From Niastella caeni (lineage in GTDB: Bacteria; Bacteroidota; Bacteroidia; Chitinophagales; Chitinophagaceae), in contig NZ_STFF01000001.1 in NCBI RefSeq assembly GCF_004834005.1, positions 183,337 through 247,336 of the forward strand: DNA of 64,000 bases. The letters run 5' to 3'. Each line of letters begins with the position of its first letter. The stretch's first letter is position 1. Below, piece by piece: positions 33,816 through 42,790 of the stretch. Below the pieces are notes generated by a model. It saw nothing but the letters and a program-made list of their open reading frames with translations. It searched no databases and had not been told where the DNA came from. Position numbers and translations under genes: made by a program.

Positions 33816-33926
33816 AGCATTATTTTGTATTTGCTTTGGACTTTTGACTTTAGGCTTATGCGTACTTATCACAAATCAATTGTAACCTACACATGCTGGT
33901 AAGTACTTCTGTGTATTGTGTTTACC

Positions 33927-34142
33927 ATGCCAACCTATTCCTGGAAAATCATTCCCCCGGAGGGACGATGCCCGAATTGGCATACACTTAAAACACTGAT
34001 AATTAACAATTTAATTTTTGGCACCCGATTGGAAATTACTATACCAACAACGCAATCAGCAAATAAGAAGAAAAGAGATCAGGAGCGAGACAAAACAGAG
34101 AAGGATAATGGAGAAAGAAAGCTGATTGCAGGCTTCCGCTAA
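33927..34142 (+). CDS. Doubtful 71-residue frame
   Basis: ATG frame with a lysine- and glutamate-rich C-terminus (SANKKKRDQERDKTEKDNGE). No family recognised and no clear promoter. It is listed only because a strong plus-strand terminator follows at 34230 with no other plus-strand gene to serve; the transcript could equally be non-coding. Confidence 0.2.
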   Translation: MPTYSWKIIPPEGRCPNWHTLKTLIINNLIFGTRLEITIPTTQSANKKKRDQERDKTEKDNGERKLIAGFR

Positions 34143-34229
34143 AGGCGGGACAGGCTGTGGGGGCTGGGGGATTTCTTACTGTTAATAAACTTATTCAAAA
34201 TAATTACTTGGAAGGCGTGTTTTGTACAG

Positions 34230-34260
34230 GGGCTGAATGTCTATTCAGCCCATTTTTTTT
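34230..34260 (+). terminator. Strong intrinsic terminator without an assigned gene
   Basis: Nine-bp perfect stem GGGCTGAAT/ATTCAGCCC, 4-nt loop, then ATTTTTTTT. The only upstream plus-strand candidate is the doubtful frame at 33927. Confidence 0.75.
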
Positions 34261-34373
34261 ATTACATGCTGTCTTGCATTCTACATATTCAATAAAAAAA
34301 CCGGAGGACATTGCGGGTACGTATACACGTTTGCAATAATCCGCCGGTTTAACGAAAACGGAACGAACTTCTA

Positions 34374-34703
34374 TTACAAGTTAATTTCAAAAGTTTTTTG
34401 GATCCAGCCTGTGGTAAAGCCCACTACAACCAGTACAACAACTATAAGTAAAAGGATCGCCCATGCTGGTAATCCCCGGCGATGAACAGCCGTACGTTTT
34501 GTACCGTTACCATCACGATAATTGGTAACCAATTCATTTTCCCGTACCACTCTTGCTTTTATAACATATCCGGCGTACCGGCTGCTAAACGAATCTGCTT
34601 CAGCCTGGTTACGCACCATTTGTTCTGCCACAAACAATTCTCCGTTAGCCGAAGGTTGATATGCCTGTACTACTACCGGGAACTCTTTTTCGTTTATTAC
34701 CAT
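34374..34703 (-). CDS. Tail-anchored-type small membrane protein
   Basis: 109 residues: a soluble N-terminal part (MVINEKEFPVVVQAYQPSAN ... YVIKARVVRENELVTNY), a basic stretch (KRTAVHRRG) and one transmembrane helix near the C-terminus (about 78-98, LPAWAILLLIVVVLVVVGF). No family recognised. Monocistronic; 34704-34932 upstream holds nothing recognisable. Confidence 0.7.
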   Translation of the reverse strand: MVINEKEFPVVVQAYQPSANGELFVAEQMVRNQAEADSFSSRYAGYVIKARVVRENELVTNYRDGNGTKRTAVHRRGLPAWAILLLIVVVLVVVGFTTGWIQKTFEINL

Positions 34704-34932
34704 AACTCACGATTTGTTACTATATCATTTATGCAAAACCATTGCCATGAAGGCAACCCAATTATTGCCTGAAAATTAATGATCTCTGTTACTGAGGAAT
34801 TATTTACTCAGCAACAGTTACATATTCTCTATCTCAATGGGGTCTTTCTTTTTCCTGGTGCACCGGGTAATAGCTTCTATAAATAGTAATTCTGTAGACT
34901 TTTTTTCTCAGGGAAGAAGGTTCGCTCCCCGG

Positions 34933-36015
34933 CTATAGTGGCCAGCGAACGGGTTGTCGCTCCTTCATGGAACGATATAAAGCAGTGAACAACTCCACCG
35001 TTTTTCTTCCTTCTTTCGCTGTTACCAGCGGTTCCCTGTTTTCGGCTATTGCTACAATGAAGTCCCTGTTCTGTTGACGGATATAATATTCCACGGGGTC
35101 TGAAGCATTGAATTCTGCAGTATCGGCAGCCTGCCAGGTTGCTAATTGTTGCTCGTCGCCGGGCACCGTCCAGATATCGTTTAACGGCGCTTCCAGGATC
35201 GTTGATTGTCCTGGTAAAAACATGGACCCGCCATCGGTTTGTACGCCAGCCGAAGCGCCATTAGAACCATGTATATGCACTTTACCATAAATGCCCGGTT
35301 TTTGTGCATTGCTTACAACAATGTTAGCAACTGCTCCACTCTTAAACCTGACAATGGCCACCGCGGTATCTTCTACTTCTATATACGGATGATTGATATT
35401 TTGCCAAACACCATACAACTCTTCCATTTCACTGCCCATATACCATAACAACAGGTCCAGTTGGTGCGGCGCCTGGTTTACCAGCACACCTCCTCCCTCC
35501 TGCTCCCAGTCCCCACGCCATGGATCGCTCTTGTAATATTTTTCATCGCGCCAGCCATACATCACCACTGTACCCAACATGGGCGTACCCATTTTACCAT
35601 TATCAATCGCCTGCTTTATGCGCCGGCATGCGGGGTAGAACCGGCGCTGGCTCACCATGCCCAATTGTTTATTATACGTAGCGGCCGCTTCCATCATGGC
35701 ATTACAATCTGCCAGTGAAACAGCCAGCGGTTTTTCTGTGAGCACATGCGCCCCGTTCTTCATAGCTATAATAGCAGCCTCCCGGTGCGCCGGGTGCGGC
35801 GTACATATAACTACCACCTGCACCTGCTCTCGTTGTATCATCTCTGCAATATCAGTATACGCTTTTACCCCAAAGCGGGCGGCTGTTGCAGTGGCCTTCT
35901 CTTCACTTCGGCTCTGCACGGCTACCAGTTCTGTTTCTGCAATATTTTTTAATGCCTGGGCATGTACCTGCGCAATTTTGCCACAACCGATTATTGCCGA
36001 CCTTAACTTATTCAT
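34933..36015 (-). CDS. Gfo/Idh/MocA family oxidoreductase
   Basis: 360-residue NAD(P)-dependent dehydrogenase acting on sugars or polyols. Rossmann motif AIIGCGKIAQVHAQAL (8-23), the signature HVLTEKPLAVS (about 91-101) with catalytic-type Lys, and the C-terminal alpha/beta substrate domain (GGGVLVNQAPHQLDLLLWYM, about 174-193, with the His-containing motif). Substrate not inferable. It lies downstream of the methyltransferase and rpe genes on the same strand, separated by a repeat spacer. Confidence 0.9.
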   Translation of the reverse strand: MNKLRSAIIGCGKIAQVHAQALKNIAETELVAVQSRSEEKATATAARFGVKAYTDIAEMIQREQVQVVVICTPHPAHREAAIIAMKNGAHVLTEKPLAVSLADCNAMMEAAATYNKQLGMVSQRRFYPACRRIKQAIDNGKMGTPMLGTVVMYGWRDEKYYKSDPWRGDWEQEGGGVLVNQAPHQLDLLLWYMGSEMEELYGVWQNINHPYIEVEDTAVAIVRFKSGAVANIVVSNAQKPGIYGKVHIHGSNGASAGVQTDGGSMFLPGQSTILEAPLNDIWTVPGDEQQLATWQAADTAEFNASDPVEYYIRQQNRDFIVAIAENREPLVTAKEGRKTVELFTALYRSMKERQPVRWPL

Positions 36016-36068
36016 ATGTTGCAGTTATTTTTATAATTAGCTTTTTCTTAAAGTAAGGCACATGTGTT

Positions 36069-36167
36069 TATTTGATTTTGGGATTTTGGGATTTTGGGAT
36101 TTCTTTTAATTGAACATTTGGATTACATCCCCAAATCTCAAAATCTCTAAATCTCTAAATCCCGACA
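36069..36167. repeat. Inverted word repeat, GATTTTGGGATTTTGGG family
   Basis: TTTTGGGATTTTGGGATTTT on the left, AAATCTCAAAATCTCTAAAT on the right. The right arm runs into the methyltransferase gene: its last codons (D-V-G-I) and TAG stop are made by the word GTCGGGATTTAGAGATTT. Confidence 0.8.
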
Positions 36168-36913
36168 TCCTTCTTCACCCTTCCCAACTTCAAAAACAAG
36201 GGAAAATAAAAATTCTTGTAATTATCATTCTGCCACAACTTCTCAATAGCCGCGGCCAGTTCATTTACCGGATTATATTGATGCGCCTTTATAAAATGCT
36301 GCACGCTCGACCAGGTATTGAAGTACCCGATCAGTTGCTGCCGGTTCCATTGAACGCTTATATGAAAATCTTTCGAGGGTAATGGTTCGTACGGAAAAGG
36401 AACGGTGGTGTAGTGATCATCGATATACCTTCTTTCCTTATCCCAATACGCGCCAACTTTGTCGCGATAAAATGTATTGATGAGTGTATTGATCGCCTCG
36501 TCTTCACACACCACCAGGCTGTAGCCCCAAATGGCTACCACGGCGCCCGGTTTTGCAATGCGCATTACTTCTTTTTCAAAGGCGTCAAACTGAAGCCAGT
36601 GATAGGCTTGCGCTACGGTAATGCAATCAAAACTGTTATTGCCGAATGGAGTTTGCTCTGCGGTGGTTACTGAATAGGTGATCTTTTCATGCGGCTGGGC
36701 TTGTTGCAATTGCTTTTCGCTGATATCCGTGGCCATTACCCGGTCAAAATAGCGCGCCAGTTCAACGGCCGCCTGCCCATTCCCAGTGGCGCAATCCCAG
36801 GCCAGCGTTCTGCTGTTTACATGCTGTACTATATACTCATATAACTCGCGCGGATAGCCCGGGCGGTATTGTGCGTATAATGATGCCTGGTTACTGAAAA
36901 GATCTTTTGCCAT
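36155..36913 (-). CDS. Class I SAM-dependent methyltransferase
   Basis: 252 residues: SAM motif I LAWDCATGNGQAAVEL (about 37-52), MATDISEKQLQQA motif II, FDCITVAQAYHWLQFDAFEK (motif post-II, about 97-116), the pattern of the UbiE/Methyltransf_11 group often seen in 'phenazine/TAM-like' small-molecule methyltransferases. Substrate unknown. ATG lies 5 nt after the rpe stop (same strand), so they form an operon. The stop codon is contributed by a word repeat. Confidence 0.88.
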   Translation of the reverse strand: MAKDLFSNQASLYAQYRPGYPRELYEYIVQHVNSRTLAWDCATGNGQAAVELARYFDRVMATDISEKQLQQAQPHEKITYSVTTAEQTPFGNNSFDCITVAQAYHWLQFDAFEKEVMRIAKPGAVVAIWGYSLVVCEDEAINTLINTFYRDKVGAYWDKERRYIDDHYTTVPFPYEPLPSKDFHISVQWNRQQLIGYFNTWSSVQHFIKAHQYNPVNELAAAIEKLWQNDNYKNFYFPLFLKLGRVKKDVGI

Positions 36914-36918
36914 GCCTG

Positions 36919-37572
36919 CTATCTGGTTATTTTTTTCAACTGCGCAATGGTGTCTTTGGGATCTTTTGATTTGAACACCGTGTTGCCCGCCACCAGTACA
37001 TGCGCACCGGCTTTAATGATATCGGGTGCATTTTGTAAGGTTACCCCGCCATCAATCTCTATTTTGGTAGCCAGTCCCTTTTCATCGATCATCCGGCGCA
37101 GGTTGGTGATCTTTTGCAGTGTTTGCTGAATAAATTTCTGTCCGCCAAAACCGGGGTTCACACTCATGATCAGCACCAGGTCAATATCATGCAACACTTC
37201 TTTCAGGGCTTCTACCGGGGTATGCGGATTCAGCGCTACGCCTGCTTGCATGCCCAACGATTTTATCTGTTCAATATTTCTATGTAAATGCGTGCAGGCT
37301 TCCAGGTGCACGGTTAAGATATCAGCGCCGGCCTTTTTAAAGTCTTCAACATATTTCTCGGGTTCCACGATCATCAGGTGCACATCACATACCTTGGTAG
37401 TGGCTTTTCGAATGAAATCAATGATCATCGGGCCGAACGTAATGTTGGGAACAAACCGTCCGTCCATAACATCCAGATGAAACCAATCGGCTTCACTCTC
37501 ATTGACCATTTTACAATCTGCTTCCAGTGTAAGAAAATTGGCCGATAAAAAAGATGGTGCTACAATTGCCAT
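36919..37572 (-). CDS. rpe: Ribulose-phosphate 3-epimerase
   Basis: 217-residue TIM barrel interconverting ribulose-5-phosphate and xylulose-5-phosphate in the pentose phosphate pathway. APSFLSANF start, HLDVMDGRFVPNITFGP (catalytic Asp and metal ligands), VHLMIVEPEKY, ALNPHTPVE, IMSVNPGFGGQKFI and EIDGGVTLQNAP are all present. Cytosolic; cotranscribed with the methyltransferase downstream. Confidence 0.97.
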   Translation of the reverse strand: MAIVAPSFLSANFLTLEADCKMVNESEADWFHLDVMDGRFVPNITFGPMIIDFIRKATTKVCDVHLMIVEPEKYVEDFKKAGADILTVHLEACTHLHRNIEQIKSLGMQAGVALNPHTPVEALKEVLHDIDLVLIMSVNPGFGGQKFIQQTLQKITNLRRMIDEKGLATKIEIDGGVTLQNAPDIIKAGAHVLVAGNTVFKSKDPKDTIAQLKKITR

Positions 37573-37618
37573 GTAGTTGGTCTTAGTTTTTAGTTCTTAG
37601 TTTTTAGTTCCTGGTCCA
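37573..37618. repeat. Heptamer repeat, TAGTTTT / TAGTTCT family
   Basis: TCTTAGTTTTTAGTTCTTAG, TTTTTAGTTC in 7-bp register. Complement of the ARAACTA array at 40139-40186. Confidence 0.8.
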
Positions 37619-37631
37619 TTGATCCTGCTTC

Positions 37632-38645
37632 TTATTTCTTCATTCTCTCGATACCTTCCCGTGCTTCTTCAAAGTTTTTATCAATGGCTGCAGCACGTTG
37701 ATAGTTCACCAGGGCCAGGTCTTTTTTTCCAAGCACTTCATAACAACGGGCCATCCAGTACCAGGCATCGGGATTGGTGTTTTGTACGGTGGCAGCCATG
37801 GTGAACACTTTTAATGCGCTGTCATATTTCTTCAGATCATGTAATACAATCCCTTTTTCAATATAGGCATCCGCAAATTTCCAGTCGCGGCTTATACATT
37901 CATTGAACATCTGCATAGCCTTATCGTATTGCTTCGTGTCTGAATAAAAACTGCCTTTCAGGTACAACACATCGTTGATAATACCTGAGGTGTCTTTGCG
38001 TATGAGGTCGTCACAAAGGGTGATCACTTTGGGATTCAGGGTAGCCGCATACAAACTTGCAAGGGCCAGCCCATTGTAATTAATAGGCTGAACTTTGTAT
38101 GATTGTTCCAATGCCTCAATAGCTGCCGGGGTATCTTTTAACTGGGCTAACAATACCCCTTTTTCATACCACACTTCAAAATTGAGCGAGTCTTGTTGCG
38201 CCCATTCATTGTATTGTGAAATGGCTTTTTGGGGTTCGCCCATTTGGGTATAGGCCTCGCCTAAACGGCGATGCAGATCAGGATTGGCTGGCCATTTGGC
38301 CAGGCTTTCTTTTAACAGGCTGATCGCTTCTTCGGGCCGGTTTATCAGCATCAGGTTCGATACATATTGCAAGGCAATATGTTCCTCCGGTTTCAACTCC
38401 CAGGCCTTTTTATAATCAGCCATGGCAATTTCATGCCGGTTGTTTTGCGAAAGCAATACGGCTCTTTGTAAATACAGCTCGTGGTTTTGTGGAAATTGCT
38501 TAATGCTGTCGGTTAAACCTGCATAAAGAGGTGAGCTCAAAACTTTTTCTGCCGATTCCTTATCCTTGGTTCCGGAATTGCAACTGCATGCCCAACATAA
38601 TACACCCATCAGCAATAAACCGGGTAAAGAGAACCATTTTTTCAT
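37632..38645 (-). CDS. TPR-repeat lipoprotein
   Basis: 337 residues from ATG 38645 (MKKWFSLPGLLLMGVLCWAC), a lipoprotein-like signal with cysteines around residues 17-22. The rest is a run of TPR units from about residue 45 (QNHELYLQRAVLLSQNNRHE, IALQYVSNLMLINRPEEAIS, PDLHRRLGEAYTQMGEPQKA, and so on). A scaffold or assembly role is typical for such proteins; the partner is unknown. A second start ten codons upstream is rejected because it would bury the signal sequence. Confidence 0.82.
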   Translation of the reverse strand: MKKWFSLPGLLLMGVLCWACSCNSGTKDKESAEKVLSSPLYAGLTDSIKQFPQNHELYLQRAVLLSQNNRHEIAMADYKKAWELKPEEHIALQYVSNLMLINRPEEAISLLKESLAKWPANPDLHRRLGEAYTQMGEPQKAISQYNEWAQQDSLNFEVWYEKGVLLAQLKDTPAAIEALEQSYKVQPINYNGLALASLYAATLNPKVITLCDDLIRKDTSGIINDVLYLKGSFYSDTKQYDKAMQMFNECISRDWKFADAYIEKGIVLHDLKKYDSALKVFTMAATVQNTNPDAWYWMARCYEVLGKKDLALVNYQRAAAIDKNFEEAREGIERMKK

Positions 38646-38807
38646 CTGCGTTATATATTTTTCAAAGGCCGGCATGTTGAATGAATATTATAAATTACTT
38701 AAATATCCATGCCTCATCCGGGGCAAATCTAACCGATTTTTATAAAGTACTTATGACAATATTCTGACATGCAAACTATTTAACAAAAATTATCTTCATT
38801 AATGGTT

Positions 38808-38960
38808 ATATGGATGGCCCGATGGTTAGATGGCTTAATGGTCGATTGCTCGATGGTTTGATGGTTTGATGGCTGCTGCAGCAATATTTAAATGCCTAAA
38901 ATTCATTCGGAGGTCCGAACTTCGGAAATTATAACCATCAAGCAATCCAGCCATAAAACA
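38808..38960. repeat. Octamer word repeat, GATGGTTT family, with opposing arm
   Basis: GATGGCCCGATGGTTAGATG, GCTCGATGGTTTGATGGTTT (8-bp register) at 38811-38872, and the opposing ACCATCAAGCAATCCAGCC at 38934-38953. Fills most of the 38646-38972 spacer; no gene seen there. Confidence 0.75.
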
Positions 38961-38972
38961 ATATATTTAGGT

Positions 38973-40085
38973 ATGACAAAAAAATGGATGCTGCTTCCAC
39001 TGCTGATTGGCATGACCGGTATTTTTATTACCGCATTTAATCACCAGCCATTGCCATCGGTTGTTCCTTCGCCACTTGCCGACACATTACTATACCCCGA
39101 AGAAAAGCATTTCAGGAACATTCAACAGTTGACGTTTGGCGGCGACAATGCCGAAGCTTATTTTAGCTACGATGGCCAATGGCTCGTTTTTCAACGCACC
39201 AGTGCAAAGGATGGCATCCCCTGCGATCAAATATTTGTTGGAAAGGTACCGGCGCCCGGCGCTCCCTTCCAATACAAAATGGTAAGCACCGGTAAAGGCC
39301 GCACCACCTGCGGCTTTTTTACAAAGGATGGCAAGCACGTCATTTATGCTTCTACCCACCTCGGCGGCGATAGCTGTCCGCCATTGCCCGACCGCTCGAA
39401 ATATGGTAATAAATACATCTGGCCTTTGTACAGCAGCTACGATATTTTTATGGCCGACCTCAATGGGAAGATCGTTAAACGGCTAACCCATAGCAAAGGC
39501 TATGATGCTGAGGCCACACTTTCACCCGATGGCAAAAAAATGATCTATACCAGCGTTAAGGACGGCGATATTGACCTGTACATAATGGACCTGCAAACTG
39601 GTAAAGAAAAAAGGATCACCAACACACCGGGTTATGATGGCGGCGCCTGGTTCAGCCCCGATGGCAAAAAGATCATCTGGCGCGCTTCACGACCGCAAAC
39701 ACCCGAAGCATTACAATCTTACAAGGAACTATTGGCTGAAAACCTTGTAGCGCCTACGCAAATGGAAGTATTTATAGCCGATGCCGATGGCAGCAATGCG
39801 CACCAGGTTACACAATTGGGACAAGCCAATTGGGCGCCGGCGTTTATGCCCGATAGCAAACACATCATCTTCGCCTCGAACCATGAATACAAAAGAGGTT
39901 TTCCCTTTAATTTATATACCATGCCGGCAGATGGCGGTCAGTTGCAGAAGATCAGCCGCGACAAAGGGTTCGATGCATTTCCGATGTTCAGCCCCAATGG
40001 TAAGCAGATCGTTTTTTGCAGCAACCGCAACAACGGCGGAACACGCGATACGAATATCTTTATTGCCGATTGGACTGAAGAATAA
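38973..40085 (+). CDS. Exported PD40/TolB-like beta-propeller protein
   Basis: 370 residues with a signal sequence (MTKKWMLLPLLIGMTGIFIT) and at least six PD40-type blades (AYFSYDGQWLVFQRTSAKDG, ATLSPDGKKMIYTSVKDGDI, AWFSPDGKKIIWRAS, AFMPDSKHIIFASNHEYKRG, PMFSPNGKQIVFCSNRNNGG). Such propellers bind other envelope proteins or peptides; no catalytic domain is attached. The ATG at 38973 is chosen at the signal peptide. Confidence 0.88.
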   Translation: MTKKWMLLPLLIGMTGIFITAFNHQPLPSVVPSPLADTLLYPEEKHFRNIQQLTFGGDNAEAYFSYDGQWLVFQRTSAKDGIPCDQIFVGKVPAPGAPFQYKMVSTGKGRTTCGFFTKDGKHVIYASTHLGGDSCPPLPDRSKYGNKYIWPLYSSYDIFMADLNGKIVKRLTHSKGYDAEATLSPDGKKMIYTSVKDGDIDLYIMDLQTGKEKRITNTPGYDGGAWFSPDGKKIIWRASRPQTPEALQSYKELLAENLVAPTQMEVFIADADGSNAHQVTQLGQANWAPAFMPDSKHIIFASNHEYKRGFPFNLYTMPADGGQLQKISRDKGFDAFPMFSPNGKQIVFCSNRNNGGTRDTNIFIADWTEE

Positions 40086-40186
40086 TGAATCTTGAATGTT
40101 GAATGATGAATGTCGAAGGCTTTTCCCAAGCCACTGAACTAAGAACTAAAAACCAAAAACTAAGAACTAAAAACTAAGAACTAAGC
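40084..40186. repeat. Heptamer repeats, GAATSTT and ARAACTA families
   Basis: GAATCTTGAATGTTGAATGA-TGAATGT, then AGAACTA-AAAACCA-AAAACTA-AGAACTA-AAAACTA-AGAACTA in strict 7-bp register. Begins in the stop codon of the propeller gene. Confidence 0.88.
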
Positions 40187-40188
40187 AT

Positions 40189-40196
40189 TAGCTTTG
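40189..40196 (+). promoter_or_regulatory. -7 promoter element of the cytochrome B-like gene
   Basis: TAGCTTTG, exact TAnnTTTG match, 15 nt upstream of ATG 40212 and directly after the repeat. Confidence 0.55.
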
Positions 40197-40211
40197 CGCC
40201 AAATCTCCAAT

Positions 40212-40679
40212 ATGAATATTTTAGTTGCACTACATAACTTGCTTCGCTGGGTATTGTTAATACTGCTATTGGCTTCTATCGTAAAAAGCTTATCGGGTTT
40301 AAATGGTAAGAAAGCATTATCAGCAGGTGACAAGAAAATATGGTTGTTCACTATGATCTCGGCCCATACCCAATTCCTGGTTGGCCTGATCCTGTTGCTG
40401 TTTGGACGTTTCGGCATGTTCACGGCATCGCTGCCAGAAGGTACCAGCGTGATGAAAGATAGTTTTTACCGTTTCTTCTGGGTAGAACATACCACAATGA
40501 TGCTGATTGCTATTGTACTGATAACGATCGGCAGAGGTCAGGCTAAAAAGTCAATACCCGATGCCGTTAAATACAAAAAAGCATTCTGGTTCTTTTTAAT
40601 TGCGCTGATCGTAATATTAGCGGCTATTCCCTGGCCATTCCGGGAAGCTGTTAGTCGCCCATGGTTCCCGAGCCTGTAA
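40212..40679 (+). CDS. Four-helix membrane protein of the Bacteroidota 'cytochrome B' type
   Basis: 155 residues with four hydrophobic helices (about 4-25, 47-67, 92-110, 124-142) and conserved-looking features LHNLLRWVLL, SAHTQFLVGLILLLFGRF, RFFWVEHTTMMLIAIVL and AAIPWPFR. His residues at the helix ends (LHNL, SAHT, EHT) could bind heme, which explains the usual database name; function not proven. ATG 40212 is preferred to a start six codons earlier that falls on the promoter. Confidence 0.78.
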   Translation: MNILVALHNLLRWVLLILLLASIVKSLSGLNGKKALSAGDKKIWLFTMISAHTQFLVGLILLLFGRFGMFTASLPEGTSVMKDSFYRFFWVEHTTMMLIAIVLITIGRGQAKKSIPDAVKYKKAFWFFLIALIVILAAIPWPFREAVSRPWFPSL

Positions 40680-40705
40680 GCGATGAATATAAAGTTTTTT
40701 TATAT

Positions 40706-40739
40706 AAAAAATGCCACGTTGATATGTGTGGCATTTTTC
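40706..40739 (+). terminator. Intrinsic terminator after the cytochrome B-like gene
   Basis: AAAAATGCCAC, loop, GTGGCATTTTT stem followed by CTTTTTATA; 26 nt after the stop. Confidence 0.85.
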
Positions 40740-41191
40740 TTTTTATAGGGTGTCATATTCAGTTACTGACTGCTATTATCATACGCCAATTTGTCTATCG
40801 GCACGAATAAAAACCCTCCTATCTGCTTCATTTCAATTCAATTATACCATTTACCATGACATATAACAAAATGAAATACAACACAATAATAGATATATAG
40901 CGGCGTTTTTGGAGGCAGTGCCGAACCACCTGAAGGCGGGAGCAGGACACTACAGGACATTCGTTTGAGAAAACACTATACATTTGTGCACCCAAACTTG
41001 ACCCTAAAGGCCACGAATCCTCAACACTAATAACCTATCCTTAGTGGCTATGTGTAGTTCTATCGTATATATAAAAACGATATGCTTACTTGCTTGCTCC
41101 TGTTGAATAAAATTTCATAAAACTTATTGGTTCTGTATTTATTAGTTTAATATTTCGGCAGACTTTTTGAATTTCATACATAAACGTTATC
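40740..41191. other. Gene-less spacer
   Basis: AT-rich 450 nt with no credible frame, repeat or RNA recognised. Near 40915-40960 is a GC-richer patch (AAGGCGGGAGCAGG) of unknown meaning. Confidence 0.4.
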
Positions 41192-42517
41192 ATGACATTT
41201 AACACCTTGGCGAGAATCCGTACTAGCGTTTTATTTTTTTGCTTACTATTCTCCTGTTCCACCATTGTTGCCCAAAATCAAACCATCAATGCGGTGTATG
41301 CAGGTACTGCATATGAGTATGACCAGAGTTCTGATGCAGGCGAAATGGTTAGAACCGATTACGTGTTTTACTTCAGACCTAACTCTTCTTTTTGCAACGA
41401 ACTGGATAAACCGGATTGGCAAAAAAAAGTGAACGGAACTTACTCTATTACAGGGAACCAACTGAAAATGAAATTCCTGAACGATGGTTCTGAAAAGATA
41501 ATCCTGTTGAGCGTTACCGGCGAAACCGGTCAGTCAGGTGCTGCTACCTTTATCAAACTGAATATATCTAATACTGTACCTACCGGGTTTTACAAATATG
41601 TAAGATCAAGTGGTAAACAGGATGGTTTTTATTTTACCGACGGTAAATTCAAACGTACTACCAGCCTTACTACTGTTTCTGGTGGAAGCAACAATACCGG
41701 TGATAATGGTTCCTATACTATTAACCAAAGCCAGTTGGCGCTTAAGTACGACAATGGTCGCACAACCAATTATAGCTTTTTCACCAACGCTGATAAAAAA
41801 TCAATTGTTGTTATCAATGGTGAGATCTATTATTCCGATGAAGAAGAACTGGCAAAGCATGTTGGCGAAGCAAATCCCGCAGCCGTTAAACAAAGCAATG
41901 CACTGGAAGCAGGTATGAACCTGTTGAAACAAGCCAATCAGGCCCATGGTGGTAAAAGCCTGGATGGCCTCACCACATTGAAAGCGGTGATGAACACCAA
42001 CAATCTTACCCTGACCATGCAGGCTGACTATACCCGCCAGATAGTGCGCCTGGAATCGGCACTGCAAGGCAATACCATTCTGTTAGAGCAAATGGAAGGC
42101 AACAGCGGCTGGAGCTTTGATGGAACGGGTTATGCAACCCTGTCGCCACAACGGGTTGTAGAATTGAAGCGCTACCTCTATTGTGGTTTATTAGGATTAA
42201 AATCGGATGTGCTGGCAAAATCAACTGCCACTTTACAAACGCAGCAATATGAACTGTCGTCAATAATGGTGGCGGTGAACAGTATGCGCGTCGGTTATAT
42301 TATCAATAACCGCAACAACCGCCTGGAAGCGCTGATCATGGTTGATCCTCTGAGCGGTACTACTACCTTTACCTATTCTGATTTCAAGAAAACAGGCAAC
42401 ATTTTGTTACCATATACCGAGATCATGCAGGCTGGTAAGCACGCACAAACCATCACCTATGAGAGCTATGAAGTTAACCCAACTTTCCCGGCCAATACCT
42501 GGGCGAAACCTAAGTAG
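41192..42517 (+). CDS. Exported protein of unknown function
   Basis: 441 residues with a signal peptide (about 1-27, ending CSTIVAQ). Residues about 30-225 contain two beta-rich units with similar wording (DYVFYFRPNSSFCNELDKPD, NGTYSITGNQLKMKFLNDGS; FKRTTSLTTVSG, DNGSYTINQSQLALKYDNGR), suggesting an internal duplication. Residues about 240-440 (QANQAHGGKSLDGLTTLKAV ... TTFTYSDFKKTGNILLPYTE) resemble the LolA/LppX-like fold seen on many Bacteroidota exported proteins. No catalytic motif. Probably periplasmic or outer-membrane associated. Confidence 0.78.
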   Translation: MTFNTLARIRTSVLFFCLLFSCSTIVAQNQTINAVYAGTAYEYDQSSDAGEMVRTDYVFYFRPNSSFCNELDKPDWQKKVNGTYSITGNQLKMKFLNDGSEKIILLSVTGETGQSGAATFIKLNISNTVPTGFYKYVRSSGKQDGFYFTDGKFKRTTSLTTVSGGSNNTGDNGSYTINQSQLALKYDNGRTTNYSFFTNADKKSIVVINGEIYYSDEEELAKHVGEANPAAVKQSNALEAGMNLLKQANQAHGGKSLDGLTTLKAVMNTNNLTLTMQADYTRQIVRLESALQGNTILLEQMEGNSGWSFDGTGYATLSPQRVVELKRYLYCGLLGLKSDVLAKSTATLQTQQYELSSIMVAVNSMRVGYIINNRNNRLEALIMVDPLSGTTTFTYSDFKKTGNILLPYTEIMQAGKHAQTITYESYEVNPTFPANTWAKPK

Positions 42518-42556
42518 GTTTGTGGTTTATGGTTTGTTGTTTGTGGTTGCTACCGC
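42515..42556. repeat. Heptamer repeat, GTTTGTG family
   Basis: GTTTGTG-GTTTATG-GTTTGTT-GTTTGTG then GTTGC, in 7-bp register, directly after the stop. It is the reverse complement type of 4897-4937. Confidence 0.8.
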
Positions 42557-42618
42557 GCATTGAGCAGTGCTTACTATAGGCAGCCGCATAAAGTTTGGAA
42601 ATGTTAAGTCATAATACC

Positions 42619-42656
42619 AAGGCCTTGAGGATTTAAACCCTCGGGCCTTTTTATTT
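42619..42656 (+). terminator. Intrinsic terminator
   Basis: AAGGCCTTGAGG, loop, CCCTCGGGCCTTTTTATTTT: imperfect GC-rich stem plus T-tract, 100 nt after the exported-protein gene. Confidence 0.8.
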
Positions 42657-42742
42657 TCCAGCTTCTTACCTCCGACTTCCTACTTCTTACTTCCCTCTCC
42701 ATCAACTTGTCAACTTGTTAACCTGTCAACCTACCTACCCGC
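42657..42742. repeat. Word repeats, TACTTCY and CAACTTGT families
   Basis: GACTTCC-TACTTCT-TACTTCC (7 bp), then CAACTTGT-CAACTTGT-TAACCTGT-CAACC (8 bp). Complements occur at 46611-46642 and 6023-6060. Confidence 0.75.
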
Positions 42743-42790
42743 TTCTTCCCACTAGCTATTTTCCGTAACTTGCCACCCAGAACAGCCACT

